From Lachnospiraceae bacterium (lineage in GTDB: Bacteria > Bacillota > Clostridia > Lachnospirales > Lachnospiraceae), in contig JAGAEH010000032.1 of the NCBI GenBank assembly GCA_017613225.1, positions 1 to 16,792 of the forward strand: 16,792 nt of DNA. Direction: 5' to 3'. The position numbers were made by a program, and so were the translations under genes. Under the pieces are notes generated by a model that had not been told where the DNA came from, ran no database searches, and was given only the letters and a program-made list of their open reading frames with translations. This document shows, piece after piece, positions 1-6,968 of this stretch. Numbering within the stretch: the first letter of the stretch is position 1; the number at the start of each line of letters is the position of its first letter.

Positions 1-593
1 CCAGCGGCCTGTACGAGACCCTGCAGTTCCCCTTCTCCTATCTGGCTTCGGACCGGGACATCGCTCTGGTGCAGAAGACGAAGGAGGCGGGCATGGGCTT
101 CATTGCCATGAAGGGCCTGTCCGGCGGCCTGCTGACGGACTCCGCGGCCTGCATGGCCTTCATGGGCCAGTTCGACAACGTGGTGCCCATCTGGGGCATC
201 CAGAAGGAGAACGAGCTGGACGAGTGGTTGAGTTTCTTCGAAAATACGCCGGTGATGGACCAGCGCATCAGCGCCCTGATCGAGGCAGACAAAAAGGAGC
301 TGGCCAAGGATTTCTGCCGCGGCTGCGGCTACTGCGCGCCCTGCACGGTGGGCATCAAGATCAACAACGCGGCCCGCATGATCCAGATGATCCGCCGTTC
401 GCCCTCCGATAACTGGCTGGGAGAAGCCTGGCAGAAGGAGATGTTCAAGATCGAGGACTGTATCGAGTGCGGCGCCTGCCTGTCCCGCTGCCCCTACGAG
501 CTGAACATCCCGGAACTGTTAAAGAAGAATCTGGCAGACTATAAGGACATACTGGCCGGAAAAGTGAAGGTCAGGGAAAGCGAAGTGCTATGA
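1..593 (+). CDS. Aldo/keto reductase with C-terminal 4Fe-4S domain (5' end missing)
   Basis: Only the C-terminal part (about 197 codons, frame beginning at base 3) is in the window; the gene starts upstream. The visible part begins in the late strands of an aldo/keto reductase barrel: GFIAMKGLSGG and VVPIWGIQ are typical of the NADPH-dependent fold. The last ~95 residues carry two cysteine clusters, CRGCGYCAPC and CIECGACLSRCPYELNIP, as in the ferredoxin-like extension of the anaerobic aldo/keto reductase subfamily. The second motif is a classic [4Fe-4S] ligand set; the first supplies further cysteines. The protein is predicted to be a cytoplasmic oxidoreductase; its substrate cannot be told from sequence. 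The stop TGA overlaps the next gene's ATG (ATGA at 590-593), so the two are probably translationally coupled. Family assignment is firm; physiological role unknown. Confidence 0.9.
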   Translation, partial: SGLYETLQFPFSYLASDRDIALVQKTKEAGMGFIAMKGLSGGLLTDSAACMAFMGQFDNVVPIWGIQKENELDEWLSFFENTPVMDQRISALIEADKKELAKDFCRGCGYCAPCTVGIKINNAARMIQMIRRSPSDNWLGEAWQKEMFKIEDCIECGACLSRCPYELNIPELLKKNLADYKDILAGKVKVRESEVL

Positions 594-1867
594 GAATACA
601 CATTAAAGACCCGCAGGTACTGGTCCGGAAGGACGGCCTGTTTGCTGTTGAAAAGAAAGACGTCTTCATTGACGGAGAGCGGATCGCCGCCCTGGGAGAG
701 GCCCCGGAGGGCTTCGCCCCGGACAAGGTGATCGACGGCACGGACAAACTGGTGATGCCCGGCCTGATCAATTTGCACACCCATCACTACATGACCCTGT
801 TCCGCAACATCGCCAACGACGTGCCCTTCCACGAGTGGCTCTTCGACAACATGATGCCCAGGGAGGATCACCTGACGGAAGAGGACTGCTACTGGGGCAC
901 CCAGCTGGCGCTGATCGAGCAGTTCCGCACCGGCACCACCTGCTTCAACGACATGTATATCATCTGTGATGCGGCGGCACGGGCGGCACTGGACGCCGGC
1001 AGCCGGGCCTATCTCGGCCGCGGTCTGGTGGGAGATGAGAACGATGACGGCGGCAGGCTGCAGATGGCCCTGGAGGAGATGGAACGTTTCCGCGGCGAGC
1101 CGCTGCTGCGATTTACGCTGGATCCCCACGCGCCTTATACCTGCAGCCCCGGGTACCTGAAAAAGATCGCCGCGGAGGCGGCAAAGAGAGACCTGCTGCT
1201 GCACTATCATCTGTCGGAGAGCGAGGGGGAAGTGCAGACCATCAGGGAAAAGTACGGCGTCATGCCCGTCGTCCACGCGGACAGCCTGGGCCTGCTGGAT
1301 CAGCCCATCATCCTGGCCCACTGCGTCATGGCGCAGCCCGACGAGATCCCGCTTTTGGCGAAGCCCATGGTGAGCGTGGTCAGCGATCCTGCCAGCAACA
1401 TGAAGCTGGGCAACGGTTTCGCTCCGGTTCCCCGGATGCTGAAGGCCGGCGTGAACGTCTGCCTGGGCACCGACGGCCCCGCCAGCAACAACGCCCTGAA
1501 CCTGTTCCGCGACATGACCATGATGGCCCTGGTCCACAAGGGACTGACGAAAGAGCCCACGGAGATGAGCGCCCAGCAGGCATTGGCCATGCCTACGGTG
1601 AACGCGGCGAAGGCCCTGGGAAGAGAGCAGGAGCTGGGACAGGTGGCGGAAGGCTTCCTGGCGGACCTGATCATCCTGGACCTGAACGCGCCGGAGCTGC
1701 TGCCCCACAACGACATCCTGTCCTCGCTGGTCTATTCGGCCTATGGGACGGAAGTGGAGACGGTGATCATAAACGGAAATATCGTAATGGAAAACAGGGA
1801 GCTCGAGACGATCGACGAAGAGCGCGTACGCTTCGAGATCAAAAAGCGGACAGGGATCTTCGGATAA
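590..1867 (+). CDS. mtaD: Amidohydrolase, probable 5-methylthioadenosine/S-adenosylhomocysteine deaminase
   Basis: A 425-residue metal-dependent amidohydrolase of the TrzN/AtzA/MtaD branch. Metal ligands are visible: HTH (H63, H65), HYHLSESEGE (H207, E210), AHCV (H244) and GTDGPASNN (D295). DPHAPYTCS (H180) matches the substrate-contact loop seen in MTA/SAH deaminases. Length fits the family (about 420-440). Such enzymes deaminate S-adenosylhomocysteine, 5'-methylthioadenosine or adenosine to inosine derivatives, salvaging by-products of methylation; related members act on guanine or other rings, so the exact substrate is inferred. The start at 590 overlaps the aldo/keto reductase stop by four bases, and the reductase's 3' end supplies the ribosome binding region. 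A perfect palindromic terminator follows 15 bases after the stop. Confidence 0.88.
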   Translation: MRIHIKDPQVLVRKDGLFAVEKKDVFIDGERIAALGEAPEGFAPDKVIDGTDKLVMPGLINLHTHHYMTLFRNIANDVPFHEWLFDNMMPREDHLTEEDCYWGTQLALIEQFRTGTTCFNDMYIICDAAARAALDAGSRAYLGRGLVGDENDDGGRLQMALEEMERFRGEPLLRFTLDPHAPYTCSPGYLKKIAAEAAKRDLLLHYHLSESEGEVQTIREKYGVMPVVHADSLGLLDQPIILAHCVMAQPDEIPLLAKPMVSVVSDPASNMKLGNGFAPVPRMLKAGVNVCLGTDGPASNNALNLFRDMTMMALVHKGLTKEPTEMSAQQALAMPTVNAAKALGREQELGQVAEGFLADLIILDLNAPELLPHNDILSSLVYSAYGTEVETVIINGNIVMENRELETIDEERVRFEIKKRTGIFG

Positions 1868-1882
1868 GAAGAGACAAAGAAA

Positions 1883-1920
1883 CGGCAGCCGGATATCCGG
1901 CTGCCGCCTTTAGCGTTTTG
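1883..1920. terminator. Bidirectional rho-independent terminator between mtaD and the ferredoxin gene
   Basis: Bases 1883-1906 form a perfect 24-base palindrome (arms CGGCAGCCGGAT and ATCCGGCTGCCG). On the plus strand it is followed by CCTTTAGCGTTTT; on the minus strand by a T-rich run (TTTCTTTGTCTCTTCTT). It lies between two convergent genes and could end both. Confidence 0.85.
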
Positions 1921-1926
1921 TGCTGA

Positions 1927-2097
1927 TTATTCCTCGGAAATAGCTCCGACGGGGCATCCCGCTGCGCAGGAACCGCAGCTGATGCACTGATCAGCATCGA
2001 TAACATACTGGCCGTCGCCTTCGCTGATGGCGCCGATGGGGCACTCACCCTGGCAGGAGCCGCACATTACACAAGCGTCAGAAATTACATATGCCAT
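1927..2097 (-). CDS. Small 2x[4Fe-4S] ferredoxin
   Basis: A 56-residue clostridial-type ferredoxin. Two Cx2Cx2Cx3CP motifs are visible, CVMCGSCQGECP (C9, C12, C15, C19) and CISCGSCAAGCP (C38, C41, C44, C48), each followed by (I/V)GAIS, giving the internal pseudo-twofold symmetry of this family. The length matches bacterial 2[4Fe-4S] ferredoxins (55-60 residues). It is a soluble low-potential electron carrier for anaerobic metabolism; the partners are not shown by the sequence. The start is supported by a GGAGG about seven bases upstream. It has its own promoter and diverges from the DUF1858 gene, and its 3' end faces mtaD across a shared terminator. Confidence 0.95.
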   Translation of the reverse strand: MAYVISDACVMCGSCQGECPIGAISEGDGQYVIDADQCISCGSCAAGCPVGAISEE

Positions 2098-2127
2098 AAC
2101 ATGTCCTCCTTTTTTGAACCTGCGTAG

Positions 2128-2156
2128 ATTGTAATACAGTGTTTTTCAGATTTCAA
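2128..2156 (-). promoter_or_regulatory. Promoter of the ferredoxin gene
   Basis: Read on the minus strand: -35 TTGAAA (2151-2156), a 17-base spacer and -10 TACAAT (2128-2133). This is close to the sigma-A consensus and about 30 bases upstream of the ferredoxin start, with a GGAGG between. Confidence 0.75.
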
Positions 2157-2165
2157 GTAAAAAAG

Positions 2166-2194
2166 TTGAAATCACAAAAAGATTATACTATAAT
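2166..2194 (+). promoter_or_regulatory. Promoter of the DUF1858 gene
   Basis: -35 TTGAAA (2166-2171), a 17-base spacer and a perfect -10 TATAAT (2189-2194). Transcription would start near 2201, leaving a leader of about 40 bases with AGGAGG at 2229-2234. It lies back to back with the ferredoxin promoter; the two -35 boxes are only nine bases apart, so a single regulator could act on both. Confidence 0.85.
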
Positions 2195-2241
2195 ACACCC
2201 GGCGCGGACAGGCGCCCTATCGTATTACAGGAGGTTACAGA

Positions 2242-2448
2242 ATGAGTTTTCAGGTCAATAAGGATATGAGGATCGGCGAAATGCTCCAGAACGACATCAG
2301 CATCGCCCCCATTTTGATGCAGGCAGGCATGCACTGCATCGGATGCCCGGCTTCCCAGATGGAGACCCTGGAAGAGGCCTGCATGGTCCACGGCATCGAC
2401 GCCGACGCGCTGGAAAAGGTTATTAATGAGTATTTAGCGAATAAGTAA
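2242..2448 (+). CDS. DUF1858 (redox-disulfide domain) protein
   Basis: A 68-residue protein that is a single DUF1858 domain, the 'hybrid-cluster-protein-associated redox disulfide' family. Diagnostic features are the MRIGEML start of helix 1, the GMHCIGCPAS motif with C32 and C35 as CxxC, and the following TLEEACxxHGID helix. The family is thought to form a thiol/disulfide or metal-binding site and is often next to or fused to redox proteins in anaerobes; its biochemical role is not established. It is expressed from its own strong promoter and is monocistronic, ending at a terminator. The start is fixed by AGGAGG seven bases upstream. It is the divergent partner of the ferredoxin gene. Confidence 0.88.
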   Translation: MSFQVNKDMRIGEMLQNDISIAPILMQAGMHCIGCPASQMETLEEACMVHGIDADALEKVINEYLANK

Positions 2449-2461
2449 GAAGAGCACAAAA

Positions 2462-2490
2462 AAGCCCGCCGGACAGACCGGCGGGCTTTT
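2462..2490. terminator. Bidirectional terminator between the DUF1858 gene and mecA
   Basis: An 11-bp stem AAGCCCGCCGG / CCGGCGGGCTT with loop ACAGA, flanked by an A-rich run on the left and TTTT on the right. It can terminate both the DUF1858 gene and the convergent mecA gene. Confidence 0.92.
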
Positions 2491-2501
2491 ACTGTGCAGG
2501 G

Positions 2502-3221
2502 CTACACCAGCTGTTCCAGCGCGTCGCCCTCCATCAGCAGTTCGTAGTGCTCCCTGTAGTAGGCCTCCAGGCTGCAGTTCGGCTTCACCTGGGCGCCGAA
2601 TTCGGTAAAGACGTTGCAGATCTTGTTGAACTCCTCCGCGGAGTGATCAGACTTGTGGGCCACCAGGTAGTATTCATCCCTGCCGGGGCGCCGGTACAAG
2701 CTGTTGTATCCGTGGTAGACGTCCGCCAGCACCGAGGCGATCTGGAAGAGTTCGTTGATGTTCTTGAAAAGGAAGGTGCGGGAGATGTCCGCCTGTTCCT
2801 CCGCCGGGGCGGATTCTTCAAAGGAAGTCCTGCGCTCGTCGGTCTGGGGGAACAGATGGTGCATGGCCTTCAGGATGTCCTCCGCCGTAATGCGGACCTG
2901 AGGCTGCTTCTGCGCGCTGTCACCGCTCATCACCGAAGGGGCGAAGGTGGAGAAGCGGGTGTCCAGTTCCTCCGGGTCTTCGATCTTGGTGACGATCAGC
3001 ATCAGCTGTTCATGAGGCATGGGGATCGCTTCGATCATCAGCGGCGTGCCGGAATACTCGAAATTGAACTCCCTGTGAGCCTTCTCCATCATCTCGGAAA
3101 AGAGCATGCGGGCCTTATCCGAACCGTAGGCGAGCTCCTTCAGGTTCAGATGGCGGGAGGCCAGATCCGTCATGTCCAGCGTGCACCGTATTTGATTTGC
3201 GTTGATCCGCTCTATCTTCAT
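2502..3221 (-). CDS. mecA: MecA-type adaptor protein
   Basis: A 239-residue protein recognised as MecA by its N-terminus (MKIERINANQIRCTL, followed by DL..R...LKELAYGSDKARMLFSEMMEKA) and by the C-terminal ClpC-binding domain (residues ~145-239, FLFKNINELFQIASVL ... SLYR ... EFNKICNVFTEFG). The middle (~95-145) is an acidic, low-complexity linker as usual. MecA proteins deliver substrates to the ClpC/ClpP protease in the cytoplasm; in Bacillus the known target is the competence regulator ComK. No comK-like gene is in the window, so the target here is unknown. The start fits the family, yet no Shine-Dalgarno is visible and a candidate promoter sits immediately upstream. Confidence 0.85.
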   Translation of the reverse strand: MKIERINANQIRCTLDMTDLASRHLNLKELAYGSDKARMLFSEMMEKAHREFNFEYSGTPLMIEAIPMPHEQLMLIVTKIEDPEELDTRFSTFAPSVMSGDSAQKQPQVRITAEDILKAMHHLFPQTDERRTSFEESAPAEEQADISRTFLFKNINELFQIASVLADVYHGYNSLYRRPGRDEYYLVAHKSDHSAEEFNKICNVFTEFGAQVKPNCSLEAYYREHYELLMEGDALEQLV

Positions 3222-3227
3222 GCCTTA

Positions 3228-3256
3228 AGTTTAATCAGTTTCGGGGGTTTTGTAAA
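3228..3256 (-). promoter_or_regulatory. Candidate promoter of mecA, implying a leaderless transcript
   Basis: Minus strand: -35 TTTACA (3251-3256), a 17-base spacer and -10 TAAACT (3228-3233). A start seven bases downstream would fall on the A of the mecA ATG (3221), which agrees with the lack of a ribosome binding site there. The -10 is only a 4/6 match. Confidence 0.4.
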
Positions 3257-3281
3257 GAACCTCAACTGAGATTTAATAAAG

Positions 3282-3324
3282 TCTACACATTTTCGCGCTT
3301 TATGGTATACTCCTATCAGGAGAG
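3282..3324 (+). promoter_or_regulatory. Candidate promoter and RBS of the DEDDh exonuclease gene
   Basis: Extended -10 TGGTATACT (3303-3311) with a weak -35 TCTACA (3282-3287) 18 bases upstream. The RBS AGGAGAG at 3318-3324 lies where transcription would begin, so the leader would be only about 11 bases. The RBS decides for the ATG at 3329 over the ATG at 3302. Confidence 0.5.
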
Positions 3325-3328
3325 ATCT

Positions 3329-4351
3329 ATGAATTATATCGTATTTGATTTGGAATGGAACCAATGCCCTGGGGGCAAGGAACGGGAGAACCCCAGGATC
3401 CCCTTTGAGATCATCGAGATCGGTGCGGTGAAGCTGACGGAAAAACTGACGCAGATCGGCACATTTCACGAGGTGATCAAACCGCTGGTCTATCACCGCC
3501 TCCACTGGCGCATGCGCGAAGTCGTGCCCATCACGGAGGAGGAGTTTTCCCATGCCCGCACTTTTTCCAGGGTGATCAAGGACTTCATCAGCTGGTGCGG
3601 CGACGACGACTATACCTTCGTCACCTGGGGCAGCATGGATCTGAACGAGCTGCAGCGGAACATGGATTATTACCGGATCCCCAACACCTTCAAGAAGCCG
3701 CTGCTCTACTTCGATCTGCAGAAGATGTACAGTCTGCGCTACGACGACGGCAAGTCCAAGAAGTCCCTGGGCGACGCGGTGCAGGAGCTGGGGATCACCT
3801 CGGACCTGGATTTTCACCGGGCCTTTGAGGATGCCTACTATACCTCCCGCGTGATGCAGGAGATGGACTTGAAGCCCGTGAAGCACTATGTCTCCGTGGA
3901 CTATCACCGTCCTCCCGAGACCAGGGAAGAGGAGATCAACCTGGATTTCAAGACCTACACCAAGTATGTGTCGCCCCTGTTCGACAGCAAGGAAGAGGCC
4001 ATGGCGGACAAGAACGTCCGCCTGATGAAGTGCTACAAGTGCCGGCTTCCGGTATGGCGCCGGGTCAAGTGGTACTCCGTGGGAAACAACATGTACCTGA
4101 GCCTGGTGCAGTGCCCGCGCCACGGTTTCGTGAAGGGCAAGATCCGCATCAAGAAAGGGCCGGGGAACAAAGTCTTTGCCGTCAGGACCATCAAGGCCGC
4201 GGACGACGACGCGGTAAAGGCCATCTACGAAAAGAGGGACCAGATCCGGCAGAAGCGCAAGGATCTGAAGAAGAGAAAGAAAAAACCGGGCAATGCCAAC
4301 GCCAGCCCGGCGGAAAACAACAGTATGGAGACCGGATCGTCAGAAACGTGA
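3329..4351 (+). CDS. DEDDh 3'-5' exonuclease with zinc-ribbon-like C-terminal region
   Basis: A 340-residue protein. Residues 1-180 are an RNase T/DnaQ-like exonuclease: VFDLEWNQ (D7, E9), TWGSMDLNEL (D104) and HRAFEDA (H163, D168) supply the complete DEDDh catalytic set, so it should be an active, Mg-dependent 3'-5' nuclease. The nearest architecture is the KapD/ERI-1-like group rather than a polymerase proofreading subunit. Residues 235-265 hold CYKC ... CPRH (C235, C238, C262, H265), a likely zinc ribbon, followed by a very basic segment (~300-320) that suggests nucleic-acid binding. RNA or DNA preference cannot be told. The start at 3329 is chosen for its AGGAGAG and because the conserved domain begins at once. 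The stop lies 12 bases inside the convergent carboxypeptidase gene. Confidence 0.82.
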   Translation: MNYIVFDLEWNQCPGGKERENPRIPFEIIEIGAVKLTEKLTQIGTFHEVIKPLVYHRLHWRMREVVPITEEEFSHARTFSRVIKDFISWCGDDDYTFVTWGSMDLNELQRNMDYYRIPNTFKKPLLYFDLQKMYSLRYDDGKSKKSLGDAVQELGITSDLDFHRAFEDAYYTSRVMQEMDLKPVKHYVSVDYHRPPETREEEINLDFKTYTKYVSPLFDSKEEAMADKNVRLMKCYKCRLPVWRRVKWYSVGNNMYLSLVQCPRHGFVKGKIRIKKGPGNKVFAVRTIKAADDDAVKAIYEKRDQIRQKRKDLKKRKKKPGNANASPAENNSMETGSSET

Positions 4352-5770
4352 CGAGTGATAAGAGCGCCTGGTATGTTTGGACCGGCGCTTTTTTCTTCGC
4401 CCGTCCTGGCGCAGCTTCAGGATGATCAGGATGATCAGCAGGAGCACCAGCAGGGAGAGCAGCACGATGATCGCGATCAGCAGCGGTCCGCCCGCTTTTT
4501 CCTGGATCGGGGCCGCTTCGGTGGGCTTTTCGGGATTCTCCAGTTCGTCCTTTTCGATCTCCGCGGACAGGGTGGTGTTCTCCCGCAGGAAATCGTAGGC
4601 GGAGCTTTCGCCCTCGGCGATGGTCAGCCGCACTTCCCCTACCTTGACCTTCCGGTAGCGGTAGACCAGGGTCGCGATCTCGTCGCCGGGGGAGGCGTCG
4701 TCACGCCACACCAGCTCGTTCTTCAGCTGGGAAAAGTCCACGCCGTCGGGCACGATCACGTAGTTGTTCTGAGGCATGGAGAGGGCCACCAGATTGCCGC
4801 TTAAGAAGCTCTTGTCGGCAGCCAGAAGTTCGTTGCTCTTGAAATCCGAATCGTTTTCCGCGATGTTCAGCAGGGTGAATTCCTTGAAGCCGTAGTCGAA
4901 AAGTGCTTTCGTGGAAGTATAGCGGGAGTTGGAATCCTTGCAGCCCAGCACCACGCAGATCAGGTTCATGGAGCCTTTCTTGGCGGTGGTGACCAGGTTG
5001 TATCCGGCGATGGAAGTATAGCCGGTCTTGCCGCACTGGGCGTATTCGTAGTGATCGTCGCCCTTCAGCAGCAGCTTGTGCTTCATGGCGATGCCCAGTT
5101 CTTCCTTGTGCTTGTTGGTGGCGGGAATGACGTGGCTGGTGGTGGAATCGATCTTGACGAAAGTGGGATCCTGCAGGGCTTTCCGCATGATCATCGCCAT
5201 GTCGAAACAGGTGGTGTGATGGGCCGGATCGTTCAGACCGGAGGGATTGGCGAAATATGTATCCTTACAGCCCAGCTCTTTCGCGCGGGCTGTCATCATC
5301 TGTGAAAATTGTTCAAGGGAACCGCCGACGTGTTCGGCAAGGGCCTGCGCTACTTCATTCGCGCTGGCGACCAGAAGTGCGTATAGACATTCTTCAACGC
5401 TGAGTTCCTCGCCCTCGGTGCGGGCGATGCTGCTGGCTCCCTCCTCCAGTTCATGGGTGGCCCGGTAGGAAAAGGTGACGGTCTCGTCCAAAGAACAGTT
5501 CTCCAGGGTCAGCAGAGCGGTCATGACTTTCGTGACGCTTGCGGGATGGTAGGGAGAGTAGGCGTCCTTGGCGTAGAGGATCGCGCCGGTGTTGGCCTCC
5601 ATCAGGATGGCAGAGGGAGCGTCGATGCTCGGAGGGGCGTTGATGCCCTTCATGCCGGTGAGATCGAGTACAGAAGCACTGCCCTCTGCGTAGGCAGGGA
5701 GCATGGCTTCCAGCAGTACGCACACGGAGACGAGGATCGTGATCAGAATTTTCAACAATCTTTTGTTCAT
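4340..5770 (-). CDS. Serine-type D-Ala-D-Ala carboxypeptidase (low-molecular-mass PBP)
   Basis: A 476-residue peptidase S11 family enzyme (DacA/DacF type). All three penicillin-binding motifs are present: SVTK (catalytic S78, K81), SAN (S136, N138) and KTG (K248-G250). An N-terminal signal peptide (residues 1-28, cleavage expected after AYA) exports it. After the catalytic domain comes a PBP5-like C-terminal beta domain (~310-395), a Glu/Pro-rich linker, a single hydrophobic helix (428-451) and a short basic cytoplasmic tail rich in Arg/Lys. It would trim the terminal D-alanine from peptidoglycan pentapeptides at the outer face of the membrane. A true transmembrane helix plus a basic tail replaces the usual amphipathic anchor. 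The tail's codons double as the neighbour's terminator. No clear Shine-Dalgarno precedes the ATG. Confidence 0.93.
   Translation of the reverse strand: MNKRLLKILITILVSVCVLLEAMLPAYAEGSASVLDLTGMKGINAPPSIDAPSAILMEANTGAILYAKDAYSPYHPASVTKVMTALLTLENCSLDETVTFSYRATHELEEGASSIARTEGEELSVEECLYALLVASANEVAQALAEHVGGSLEQFSQMMTARAKELGCKDTYFANPSGLNDPAHHTTCFDMAMIMRKALQDPTFVKIDSTTSHVIPATNKHKEELGIAMKHKLLLKGDDHYEYAQCGKTGYTSIAGYNLVTTAKKGSMNLICVVLGCKDSNSRYTSTKALFDYGFKEFTLLNIAENDSDFKSNELLAADKSFLSGNLVALSMPQNNYVIVPDGVDFSQLKNELVWRDDASPGDEIATLVYRYRKVKVGEVRLTIAEGESSAYDFLRENTTLSAEIEKDELENPEKPTEAAPIQEKAGGPLLIAIIVLLSLLVLLLIILIILKLRQDGRRKKRRSKHTRRSYHSSRF
4363..4394 (+). terminator. Terminator of the exonuclease gene, inside the carboxypeptidase coding sequence
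   Basis: Stem AGCGCC-(T)-GGT / ACCGGCGCT (9 bp with one bulged T), loop of eight bases, then TTTTTT (4389-4394). It begins 12 bases after the exonuclease stop and lies wholly within the 3' end of the opposite-strand carboxypeptidase gene. Confidence 0.8.
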
Positions 5771-5786
5771 GGTGTTTACTTTTCAG

Positions 5787-5814
5787 ATAATAGCACGATT
5801 TTCTTTTTTTGCAA
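5787..5814 (-). promoter_or_regulatory. Promoter of the carboxypeptidase gene
   Basis: Minus strand: -35 TTGCAA (5809-5814), a 16-base spacer and an extended -10 TGCTATTAT (-10 hexamer 5787-5792). Transcription would begin about 10 bases upstream of the ATG. Confidence 0.6.
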
Positions 5815-5823
5815 CTTTTTTTT

Positions 5824-5885
5824 GGTTTTTTGGCCCAAAACCGGTACAAGATCCCCACTTTTGGCCCATTTCTTACGGTTTTTGG
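5824..5885. repeat. Short direct repeats upstream of the mreB promoter
   Basis: TTTTGGCCCA occurs at 5828-5837 and again at 5859-5868, 31 bases apart (about three helical turns). Related T-rich units GGTTTTTTGG (5824-5833) and GGTTTTTGG (5877-5885) flank them. The stretch lies between the divergent carboxypeptidase and mreB promoters and codes for nothing that I can see. It could be a regulator site; this is unproven. Confidence 0.35.
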
Positions 5886-5902
5886 AAGTTTGAAAAACCC
5901 GA

Positions 5903-5931
5903 TTGATAATATCCCCAAAGATGAGTATAAT
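5903..5931 (+). promoter_or_regulatory. Promoter of the mreB-recD2-comFC operon
   Basis: -35 TTGATA (5903-5908), a 17-base spacer and a perfect -10 TATAAT (5926-5931). Transcription would start near 5938, with the RBS GGAGGAG at 5947-5953. Confidence 0.85.
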
Positions 5932-5960
5932 CATAACATTAATATTGGAGGAGTATGCGT

Positions 5961-6959
<999 letters not shown>

Positions 6960-6968
6960 GCATAGATC

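Noticed and set aside
539..1708. 389-codon minus-strand frame opposite mtaD
   Set aside because: Shadow of mtaD, which has complete catalytic motifs; the minus translation is rich in Gln/His/Arg with no known family.
3302..3328. Upstream ATG for the exonuclease gene
   Set aside because: It overlaps the predicted -10 element, lacks a ribosome binding site, and adds residues before the conserved start of the fold.
5824..5842. GGTTTT...AAAACC inverted repeat as a terminator of the carboxypeptidase gene or an upstream unit
   Set aside because: It lies upstream of both divergent genes and has no T-run on the strand that would need it.
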